This document shows, piece after piece, positions 41,101 through 51,660 of a stretch of 64,000 nucleotides of DNA. The notes beneath the pieces were generated by a model, which was given only the letters and a program-made list of their open reading frames with translations, was not told the origin of the DNA and ran no database searches. A program made the position numbers and the translations under genes. The DNA lies in assembly GCF_030463565.1 (NCBI RefSeq), contig NC_134643.1:166616491-166680490 (forward strand), written 5' to 3'. Origin of the DNA: Pelecanus crispus (lineage: Eukaryota > Chordata > Aves > Pelecaniformes > Pelecanidae). Every line of letters starts with the position of its first letter. Within the stretch, counting starts at the first letter, position 1.

Positions 41101-44100
41101 CTTTTTGTCCTACTTTATCAATGTGATCTAACTTGCAACCATGACTGTTCCTCTTAAAGGCTTAAGGCTTTTTAGATTTCAAAATACTTTGGTCTCAGTT
41201 ATGACATAGTGTATCTTCGCTTGATAAACAAGTTATGAATTATGTAAGAGAAATCTCTTTCTTTGTTTCAAATCTGGAGCTTTTAAGTTTCATCCCCTAC
41301 TCCCAGTGTTGAAGAAGGGGGTAGATGGCAGAGCCCAGTTTCCCCACTCTGCATCACCAGGCATCTCTCATGACTACTCCTTATGCTAACCTGTCTGAGG
41401 GAAAAATCTCAGCCCCAGTGTCAATCAAGCTCCGAGGACTATTCCTATCAAAATAAAAAATATCCTGAGCTGGTGAAGAGGCATCCTCTAATACACAAGG
41501 TTTTCAAATAGCAGAGAAAGCAGGACTGGGACAAAGCGATGCTGGAGTTACAGTGTCCCTACCCCTTGGGCCCTAACCCATGCTGAAGTAGATCCGTGGG
41601 AACCACCAGCTCAAATGATGTATGGGTTGTCCTAAACTGCACCGAGCATCAAGCTGGTACCCTTCTCAGATGCTACAGAAACAGCTACAAGTCACCTTTG
41701 CCCCATCAGGCAGCTGCAGCGGGCACAGCTCTATGGGACGGCTGTTGTACCCGGTGAGGTAGGTGGGTCCTTGGGCATCCTCCCCGGGATGCCACCAGTG
41801 GGAAGGTGGCCTGAGGAAGGCCTCCAGCGGTCCTGCGGCCGGGCCACGCTTCAGCTGAGCATTTAATGTTTGGAGCACTTACCTGGGCTCATCCACCCGC
41901 GAGCAAACGCTAGTCCACGTGGCCGATTCCTGCCTCTCGTGCTGGGGTCAGAGCAAGTGCTGCCTGGCAGGAGACGGGTGAAAAGATCATGAAAGAAGTG
42001 GCTATCAGCTAGTGACTTGTGCTGGGAGGCAGCGGGCGAGTAACCTTGCTCCATTTTATGGTAGTGCTTCACCTGCAAGTGCCCGCTGTGAGTGAAATTG
42101 CCTGGGCTGGTGCTGTCCTTTATCAATTTTGCTCTCAGCAGGCTTCCCAGGTGAAGCATTTCATTGTGGGAGTCGGACTCTGCTCTCTCCTTGACAGCCT
42201 GAAATAGAAAGTGGGGAAGGAAAAGAAGGTAGTAAATGGACAGAGAAAAGCAAAAACAGGACAGAGAGCAGCAAGAAGAGGCATGTGTGTTAAATGGTAA
42301 TGGTAATTCAGTGCACCCAGCACTCTAATTCTGGGGGCATTTGACACTGAAAAGAGCTTTTAAGCTCTACACTTAGAAGTAAAAGAACTTTACAATTAGA
42401 AGTGAAAAATTACGGTGAATAATATTATGTTTAAAATACTATGTAAAATGATGTGGGTAAAACTAAAAGATATTTTTCTTTATCTTCAGCCTAACAGAAT
42501 TATAGTGGCTGTTTCTGGGAGAAATCTAGGCAAAAATTATTTTTTCCTGTTTTTCTAAAGTCTGCATTTCAGATTTATATGCCTGGATTTTTGTGGGGTT
42601 TGGTTGTTTTGGTTTTTTTTTCTGGTTGCCCTTTCTTAAGACAACCTGCGTGTGACTTTCAGTGTTGCTGGGTGCCTGATGACACTTCCCTTGACTTCAG
42701 AGCGAAATTCAGCATCCAAGATGAGAACCGTGCAAAATCAGTAACCGCATGTGAACGTCTGACTGCCTGTTACTGGAGAAAGAAGCCCGTTGATTCAGGA
42801 ATGACGACGTCGACGCAGCTTTAAAGGTCACAGACCCATCTCTTTCCAGCCAGTTACATCCTAGGGCTTACGGGAGTGGAGGACAGCACAGAGCCGAAGC
42901 GTTTGAGCTGGTTCCCGGCTCCTAGGGGAATTGCTTGCATGGTGACTAGGAGGCTGATTGCAGAGCCGCAAGCATCGTGATTCAGCTGCGGTGAGCTGAT
43001 ACCTTGAGCCAGGTCCCTGCGTGCAGCAGGGGACACGGGGAAGTGATGCCTGTACCTCCTGTAGGATACATCCGACAGCAGCAGAAACTCTGTCCTAGAT
43101 ACGTGTTCGGGAGCCGACTGCACCGTGTAGCCCGTCCCTGAAGTTTTGGGGATAAAGAGTGGCTTTTTGTTTCAGTGACGTGAGGCGTACGCAGCTGTAC
43201 CTGGTGGCAGGTGGTTTGCTGCTGGTTAACGTGGGAAAACTGGTTGAGACGCTGCTGCTGGAGGAAGGCGATCTGGGTGGAAAAGATCACAAATCAGCAG
43301 AGCTCTCAAGTTTCAGGAGAGGAGGGAGCAAAAGCAATGGACTAATGAACTTAAGCCAGAAGACTTCAACCCGCTCAAAGAATTGGTAAATGCAGTCTTG
43401 TGGAAAGGAATTTTAATGGGAAAGGGAGCCCGGGAGAACTGTCGGCTCCTAAAAGAGGCACCGAAGATGCGATGAAAAACCACCCTGATGCAGGAGGCTC
43501 GCAGCAAGAATGGGGAGAGGCCATTGTGGCTACCTAGGAGGATGACCTGAAAGTCAAAAAGATGGTGTAAAAGGTGGCTTGCAGCCAGGCGGTACAAGGA
43601 AACCTAACGCTGTCCCGTATGAAACTCTCACGGGCAAACTAGGGACATGTGGTCTTCATTAAACTACTGTAAAGTGGGGTAAAAAGGAGGCAAGGGATCA
43701 GGCAAGCCTGTGGAAGACAGAAGAGGAAGAAAGAGGTGTGGAGAGGGAAGGCGGCACAAAATGGGGTAACCTTTTTTCCTCTGCAAATAACAAAAAAAGG
43801 TCCAAAATAAAAAACCCAAACACAATATTACACATCTAGTGTTGCAGTTTCATGCAAATGCCTTTGTATTCATAGCAATGGTGTGCGACTAAATAGAACC
43901 TGATTTGCCAGATCAGTAAATACAAACCTGCCCTATGCCGACAAAAATATTAAGATCCTTTGCATGAAGATTTTTGTTTTCTCAAATGAGGGAGAAAAGC
44001 AAGCAAACCCACTGCAACTCCTCCCATAATGAAGTTTCCTTTTATATTCCAGAGGGTGGGGTCTCTTAAGTACCCAAATTTGAATGATTAACAAAAAAAT

Positions 44101-45084
44101 CAAGAGGTGCATTTTTCTAATGGGTAGACTACAATAGGCAGTTTTGCCAGCTCCCACCCACAAACTGGTTTAATAATGTTATTTGCCCTCATTTGCAACT
44201 AAACTTCTTTCTTAGGTTGCCCTTTGCAAGGTGATTTCTTAGGTGTGCTTAGATAATTCAGGGGAAGGAGTGCAGCAGGAGCGAGGGGTCCTTCTATTGA
44301 TTTTTGTATGAGATCTCCTTTGAGAACCTGTCCCAGCCATTACTTCACATGCTCTAGAAATTTTTGTCAATATGTCCCAATCAGTAACAGGACGGAGGTT
44401 ACTCTAAAACTTAATCAAAGTAACAATCAATGGGATTAGGATGTCAAAAATTGATATAAAACATCAGCTAGGAGAATTATTATCTCTGTTATTCTGTGCT
44501 GTAAATTCATTGTAACCTAGAGGAATTCTGGAAATTTCAAATCACATTCTGATTTATGTCTCTCACACCCCACCAAAGATAATAAGATCACGCAGATTAC
44601 AGATAAACACAAAATTGCCTCTTTGATTTATGACTGGTGGGAGGAAGGTTGATCAGATATGAAAAAATCTGTGCATGTTATTTACATAGACAAGAGACAG
44701 AAATGCTTGGGAGGTTCTGGTGAAAAGATGATGGCTCTCTCGGTGACCTTTTCTCTCTGGAAATTACAGTACTTTTCCTGGGAGAATCACTTGCCGTGCT
44801 ATATATAAATGCAGGAGCAGAAAATAGAGGCTGTAGTGAAAAGATCTCACCTGATCTGTTAGTTTGCTAACAACGTGAATCTCAGGATACTTAAAATGAA
44901 AATAATCTATAAAGACTTCTACATGGTGAGTAGGTCTGCAAAGGTTACTTTGCACTGCTCAGAAAGAGGCATTCATTTGCCGCTCTCGGATTTGCATGAG
45001 AAGGAATACAGTGCAATGCTGCTGAGAAAATGGAAAGGTAACACAACCCAAAATCTGCCAAGGCCAAGATTTTGGCAAGTCAGC

Positions 45085-45104
45085 TTTTTTTTTTTTTTTT
45101 TTTT
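45085..45104. repeat. Poly(T) run
   Basis: Twenty consecutive T bases. Confidence 0.95.
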
Positions 45105-45835
45105 CAGATTAGGTGGTCTCCTAAAGAGTATGACTTTGTCATGTGCAGAACACTTGTCATCCTAAACTAAAATAATAGAAAATTTAACTGTGGAAAGGGT
45201 GATTACTGTTCTGACATTACATGGTGCTGTGCTGTATTCACAGATACTCAAACTGGATGCACTGGCCAGTGTATGGTATGTGGATGTTTCACAGGGTATG
45301 TGGATGAGTTTCTATACTGTTGCCCCTTGATATAGGTGAGTGAGTGCAGAGTGGTAGTCTGGCAGGCTGGCAATGCATATGGCAGTACAGTCTATGGATT
45401 CATATGGACCGTAGTGCCTCTTAGTGCTGTATTTGTGATTGGAGCATGTTGCGTGCTCTAGGACTTTTGCAAGCCAAAATAAAAGAGCAATCCGTGGTGG
45501 CTTGGCCTGCCAAGAATGGTGAATCTGGAAGCCATTACAGACAATCAACAGCTGAGTCTGATAGTGCCTCGGCACCTCTGGTGCAGTGGGAAGGCTTCAT
45601 AAAGGACATTCTTATATATTTGTATGATCTGGCTGAATGGAAAATACCTGCAGCTGAATATGTGACCTGTGCATTCAGTGCTCTGAGTTGGGTGCTGTGT
45701 TTGGATTGCAGCAAGTTATATGTCTAGTCATCTATGTAGCATTGCGTTGATTGTTTGCAACTTCTCTGAAATTTCATCCATGCTAGTGAAGTAGGCCAGT
45801 GCCTAAATTGATGGATTTTACATAAAGAAATGAGA

Positions 45836-46990
45836 TCACAGAATCACAGAAATGTTGGTTGGATGGGACCTGGAGATCACCTGACTTGAAACAGGACTAC
45901 CACCAACATTATACCATTAGGTCAGCTGTGCCTTTATCTAGCCAAGTCATAAAAAGCTGCCAAGGAAGCAGCTGCCACCACCTCTCTGGAGCACCTGCTG
46001 GAGAAGGTTTTCCTAATGGCCAGCCTGAACCTCCCCATCTGCCCTGTGTGGCCATTGCCCATTGTTACGTCCTCTGGCACCACCAAGAGGAGTTTGGCTC
46101 TGTCATCTTTGTACCTGCTCTTCAGGCAGCCGCAGGCTGCTGGTCCACCACCCTTCCGGCTCCTCTTCACCAGGCAAAATGAGCCCAGCTCCCTCCACCT
46201 CTCTCACAGCACACCTGTGCTCCAGACCCCGGACCGTGGTGGCAGCCCTCAACCCTGACCTCTCCAGTTTTTCCACATCCCCCTTGAAGCAGGGGTCCCA
46301 AAACAGGATGCTGTACTCCAGGCACAGACCTACCAATGCCATGCAGGAGTCCAGTTCAATCTGCTGGCCACCTGCCACCTTCCTCCCAGCACTGCTGAGC
46401 ATGCAGTTTGCAGTTACTTGCAATGGGATCCTACTGTAGTCCCGTATTCCTCTTGTCACCCACCATAACCCCCAGGGCCTTTTCAGCAGAGCTCGCTCTT
46501 CTCAGCTTGGGGTCCCAGTCACAGAACTTTTCACGTCTCCTTGTTGAACTTCATGGGCTTTCTGCTGGTGCAGTGCTTAGGTTTTTGGGGTCTATTGACG
46601 CTCTAACATTCAGCTTGTCAGCCACGCCTTTAGTACCATCTGCAGATTTGTTTGAAGATGATACATTTACGGATTTGCATTCTGCCTCCTCATTCAGGTC
46701 TTTGATGAGAATAAGGAAGGATACTGGCACCAGTATCAACCCCTGGGGCACTCTGCTTGTTAGTAGCTGCCAACTGGACATCAAGATGTTGATCACTGTC
46801 CTTCAAGCTCCATGGCCCAAGGAATTGTCAAGTCACCTAACAGGCATCGGACCATCCAACAGATGTTCAGCCCAGACTTCCTCAGTTCCCAAACGTAGGT
46901 GTCATGCAGTGGTCTGCCACTCACTCAAGGCTCTTTCTCATTTTGGCTTGCCTTCTGATACATGGGACAAGACACAGAAACAGCTGATGT
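45836..46990 (-). mobile_element. Old CR1 LINE, copy A (RT remnant to 3' end)
   Basis: Read on the minus strand: a decayed RT region (VPQGLILVPVSFLILIKDLN), then LEYSILFWDPCFKGDVEKLE and GLEHRCAVREVEGAG aligned with the CR1 C-terminus, then the 3' UTR ending in ATTCTGTGATTCTGTGAT. Frames are broken by stops and shifts. The 5' limit near 46990 is approximate. The part 45892-46299 is nearly identical to 51180-51587 in inverted orientation. Confidence 0.82.
45892..46299 (-). repeat. 408-bp near-identical tract, inverted copy 1
   Basis: Base-by-base comparison of the reverse complement with 51180-51587 shows 406 of 408 matches and no gaps. The two differences are close together, near 46150-46155. 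Homology drops sharply at both ends although the same CR1 family continues. Confidence 0.95.
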
Positions 46991-48829
46991 TGTTGCTGTG
47001 GTAAGGCTAGCTGGTTCTTGGGCTTGCTCTTGTAATTTTTCACAGTATACTGGTGATGCAGTAACACAGCTCCAGGATCTGCTAACTCTTTCAGTTGGTC
47101 ACAGCCCCCAGTAGTCTCTCAGCCCGTACCTCTGTGACACCACACGCCTTGGTCTTGCAGGGACACTGAAAAGATCTTTTCTTCTTCTTGGCTTTCTTGA
47201 TTTTCCACACCTGCCTTTGTTTTTCTTAAGCTTCACATATCCATCTTCATTCATTTCTCTTCTATCCAGGTGTTTTTCCCTGAATGGTGCCCACCAACTG
47301 CTGGCAGGCCAACCCTGGCCCTGCCTCTGTCACTAACATGGAGCATTAGTGCTGGAGGTCCCAGGCAAAAAGCAGCTCCTGTGGGTGGGGAATCACCTGC
47401 GGGAGGGCATGGCCATGGCCCACTGCCCTTTCTCCTGCTCTTTGCGCCCTCACCAAGCCAAATAACGAAGCATTTGTTCTTGACAAGCGGATGGGGCTGA
47501 ATTGGCAAGGAGCCCGGATTCCTTATAACTTAATCTCTGTCTACTCAGCTGTAAGTAAAGAGAGTTTTGTCCCAAAAGAATGTGATTCCTTTGGCTTTGC
47601 CACCAAATATTTGCTCACTGACATCTTTTTTTTTCTCATACTGTTATCCCAAGAGAAGAAATGGAGAGTTAGATTTCCAGCTACTGAGAAAAATGATCTG
47701 TGGGCAGGGGAGGATGGATGTGAGGCCATTCACTAAAAGGCACATTACTTCTGATGAGGATATCATGCCACTTACAAGCTTTTATCTCTCTGTAAAATGC
47801 TGTGCTGCCTCAGGTATCATAATAGAAGGAATTCAAGCCATAGGGAAGTGTGGTCTTCCATTTACTCCAAGGAAATCGCACTGAGACAGATGAGCTGAGG
47901 AATTCCTGTAGACAGACTGCAAAGTCTCATGGTAGGCTGTTCCTCTGAGGAGCTTTGGAGACTATCTAGAATTTTCACTGCACTGGAAAGCCTATTTGTT
48001 AGGAATGGACAAAAAATGAAATCAATAATATTGATTGGCAGGTGTGGAGATACTACTACCTGGCATCAAGCCGAGGCTGAAGTCAGGAACACAGACTATG
48101 AACATATCAGATATTCCTGATATGTCCTGAAAGTTTTCTAGCCCCCAGAAAAGGCAATACTTTCCATTTTACCTCCCTGGTAAGATTAAATTGTCCCCTG
48201 CTGGGACTGGGGAGCTCCTGATGGGCCCATCCTGTGTAATGAGTGAGGACAACTCCTGCAAAAGGAGCCAGGCTTTGAACTCCTGAGTTTTACCCATGCT
48301 GGCTGCACCAAGAGCCTGGTTTGTCTAAACAGCCAGACAGGAGCGATATCATCTGGTCAGGAGTCGGTGCAGGGATGGAGGGCAGGACTGCACAGGGCAT
48401 GGCGGGCTGGCAGGAGCGCGGGAGGAGTTGGCTCCATTCCTGAAGCTGTATGCTTTTCCTGCACCCGTGGTAGGAACCTGTAATGTAAATTATCCGTCCG
48501 CCCCAGGGCTGAGAGCAGAGAACACCTGACGTGGCACTGGCAAAGTGAAGGATCTGGTGCAGAAAACCAGCACTGCAGGTAGGCAGGCAGCGAAGACCCG
48601 ACCACAGAGGGCACCCACCATCTCTTGCTAGTGCTAGTTGGGGCTATATTTAGATTATTCGGTTAATGAATAAAAGATATGTGAGAAAATAGCTGCTACT
48701 TCTGTGTGCGTAGTGACGGCACTTGGTGGCACTTCAGAGGCCAAGAAGCCATACCTAAGGCTACCCTGAAAACACTCGGGGAGCGTGGGCACCCTGAGCT
48801 GTGCCAGTTTCCTGCTTCCATGTTGCTCT

Positions 48830-49150
48830 CCGCATCCTCGCTGGCCCCGGCAGAAAGAGGAGGCTGTACCGGCCGGCGAGCGGTCCCCACTTCAGCTGCA
48901 GCGGTGCCCACTCCGAGTGGAGCAGCCACGCGTGTCCGCCCCGCGCTGCCGAACAAAAGGCTGCCAACCTGCTCCAGACCTCGGGCCGGGCCCCCGAGGA
49001 CGGCTGCTGAACTCTCCCCTGCTGCCTGTTGATAAGCTTTGGTGCTTTGCAGTTCCCCTTTCCAATTACCGGCCCCGCTCCCCGTGCTGGCTGGGCCTGG
49101 CGTGTGCCGTCGTCTGGGCAAGGACGTGGGGGCTGTGGGGCTTGGGGAGG
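48830..49150. promoter_or_regulatory. Isolated CpG-rich island, 13.6 kb upstream of TM9SF2
   Basis: Roughly 18 CpG in the first 190 bp at close to 70% GC, in surroundings that are CpG-poor. Overlapping ORFs on both strands (for example 48761-49474 minus) are the expected by-product of high GC, and none resembles a known protein. Candidate promoter of an unannotated transcript, or an enhancer. Confidence 0.5.
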
Positions 49151-50304
49151 GAGGAGACGGAGAAGCAGTGGGGCAGAGCAGGGACGTGCATCAGTCACTG
49201 GGAGGGCATCATCTCGCAGCTGCCTTTTGCAGAAGTCCTTGGAGGTGCCTGCACGCCTGAGGATGGGGTTGTCCGGATGAACCACGCAGAAGTGGCCCTT
49301 ATGTGAGTTACCTGTAGGAAAAATCTTTCTAAGTGTTAGGACAGGGACTCGGCGAGTACCTGGGTGAAGGATGTTGTGGCATGTCTGCAACTGGAGGCCA
49401 GGTGATAGAAATACCTTTCTGAAATGGCTTGGGTATAATTGACTGTTTTGGGGGCGTGGAAACAGGGAGGGCAAGCCCTGCTACTCTTTTTTAATTCAGC
49501 TGCATTGCTGTATTGCTAAAAGAAGCTTGAGGGGATTGTCCATATAAATCTAAAGATACAACAGCTAAATACCAACGCCACTATTCTAGGTCTTGTGGGC
49601 TTGATGCTTTCCCTTATCATAGGCACATTCCCATTTCTATAACATCCACGTAAAGTTATTTGAAGCTCCAGAACTGACCTCCTGTGGCGCTGGGTCAACA
49701 AGCAGCAATCCTGCAGTCATCGGCTAGCTGCTCGCTCACATTGCAGCGGCACTGGCATGAGGCAGGGTGCCCAGCGAGGTGCCTAGTGGAAATCCCGTCT
49801 GGCATAAGGCTGGTGCCCTCCTCTTGCCTCCTCCTGATGCAGGCAGAGCACTGCCGAGTGCCAGGCATCCCTATGGCATGTTTTGTACCCGAGACTGCTT
49901 TGCAAGTAGGACAAATTATGGCAGAGCTTGTGCAGCCGGAGTTGCTAAGAAGGGATAGATGAGCAACTTCAGGACTGCAGAGGGCAAAAGTGGGCAGCTG
50001 GCATCTTCGTTTCCCCCACATCCCTAAATTCCCTTTTCCTGGGAGCTGGGCTCCTAACCCAGGCTGGCACTGAGGTTTTATTGGTGTGAGACTGGAATCT
50101 GGCTCAGACTGCCACTGCAGGGACTGCGCTCCGCAATTAGCTTGGAAAAGAGGTCTCCAGAGGGACAAAGGGTTTCTCACCACAAGAAAGCGCTCACTGT
50201 TGAAGTGTCAGTTCGAAAGCAAATCTTATCTGAGTTGAGAACAAAGAGGCTGCTGGCTGGGTTAGAGCTTTTAATATTTTAAAGAGCTCCCTTTCTGAAA
50301 ATAC

Positions 50305-50325
50305 TTTTTTTTTTTTTTTTTTTTT
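50305..50325. repeat. Poly(T) run
   Basis: Twenty-one consecutive T bases followed by AATAAAAAAATC. Confidence 0.95.
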
Positions 50326-51157
50326 AATAAAAAAATCAGAATGAATATGAGCAAATCATGAAGATCCAGTCTTGGCCTTGAAAGGAAAGAGGTAACAAGC
50401 ATGGCCCAGCAACTATCCTAAAACCCCTGTGGCAAGCAATAATCTTGAAAAAGCCAGTGCAAGCTATGTTTTCAATTTATAAATTAAATGTATTTAAAAT
50501 TTATGAACTTTGACTGCATGAGTAACTACTTCATTAGACTTTAAGGCTGCATGTTTCCTTGGCTTTTTTCACGGTAAAGTAAAACACATTTCTAATAAAC
50601 ATGGAAAGAGATTCCAAGCTAGAGTCACTACTTTTATGTAAAGGACCCTCCAGACTCATTAAAAAAGTTTACCACCTAAATAAAGCAAGCACATTGTAAT
50701 TCTTGAACTCATAAAGTTGGTAATATACACAGAATATTAGCCTACTCTTACATGTACACCGCTTGGTATTGATGAATGACATACAGTAAGGGGTTTACTA
50801 TAAGGAAATTAGCATATAAAACTATGTTTTGGTAAGTCTTAGACTGAAACACGAACTTGAGGAACAAGAGGACGTAAGTTGGGCGCTGCTCTGATTTACT
50901 GAATAAACATGGCTAATTATATGCAGATCCCAAGGAGAGGGCTCTCTGGTGCTTTGGTACCAAAGCTTTACCTGTAACTGAAACTGCCCTGTTTCTCCTA
51001 GTTTATATCAACCATTTAGACCCCTTTGACAGCCAGTGGTGGGGACATGGGTGGAGGCACGGTGGTGCCTGCACCATGCACTGGCCCACAAAATGAGGCT
51101 GTGGCTGAAAGAGCTGGCACCATGCACTTCCCTTTCCCAGCGCTGGTGCATCCACAG

Positions 51158-51660
51158 CTCTAGTACAGCGTCCTCTTTAGGGACCCCTGCTTCAAGGGGG
51201 ATGTGGAAAAACTGGAGAGGTCAGGGTTGAGGGCTGCCACCACGGTCCGGGGTCTGGAGCACAGGTGTGCTGTGAGAGAGGTGGAGGGAGCTGGGCTCAT
51301 TTTGCCTGGTGAAGAGGAGCCGGAAGAGTGATGGACCAGCAGCCTGCGGCTGCCTGAAGAGCAGGTACAAAGATGACAGAGCCAAACTCCTCTTGGTGGT
51401 GCCAGAGGACGTAACAATGGGCAATGGCCACACAGGGCAGATGGGGAGGTTCAGGCTGGCCATTAGGAAAACCTTCTCCAGCAGGTGCTCCAGAGAGGTG
51501 GTGGCAGCTGCTTCCTTGGCAGCTTTTTATGACTTGGCTAGATAAAGGCACAGCTGACCTAATGGTATAATGTTGGTGGTAGTCCTGCTTTGATGGGAGA
51601 TTGGACTAGGTGACCTCCAGCAGTCCCATCCAACCAACATTTCTGTGCTTCTGTGGTCCT
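51158..51660 (+). mobile_element. Old CR1 LINE, copy B (3' part)
   Basis: Same subfamily as copy A but opposite orientation and 5'-truncated near 51158. The 3' end keeps a fuller CR1 UTR (GAGATTGGACTAGGTGACCT) than copy A and ends in TTTCTGTGCTTCTGTGG. The coding remnant shares the same disabling changes as copy A. Confidence 0.85.
51180..51587 (+). repeat. 408-bp near-identical tract, inverted copy 2
   Basis: Partner of 45892-46299; two substitutions and no gaps across 408 bp. Confidence 0.95.

Larger units (their letters stand above)
35801..45830. other. Intergenic region upstream of TM9SF2, no gene recognised
   Basis: About 10 kb without a coding region I can support; ORFs are short and lack family features. 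Contents: a T14 run near 35830-35845, a short (ACAG) run at 35938-35956, a 70-bp direct repeat pair (37454 and 38090), A- and C-runs near 40342 and 40913, and a T20 run at 45085-45104. Some of this could be a divergent non-coding transcript from the CpG island, but no exon structure can be proved. Confidence 0.6.
46991..51157. other. Intergenic region between inverted CR1 copies, no gene recognised
   Basis: About 4.2 kb. Holds the CpG-rich island (48830-49150) and a T21 run (50305-50325). I see no splice-linked coding exons or known protein. Confidence 0.6.

Noticed and set aside
46408-47004. 198-codon plus-strand ORF
   Set aside because: It is the antisense of the decayed RT region of CR1 copy A.
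48761-49474. 237-codon minus-strand ORF and a 173-codon plus-strand ORF over the same place
   Set aside because: Both lie in GC-rich sequence, overlap each other, and resemble no known family; better explained as by-products of the CpG-rich island.
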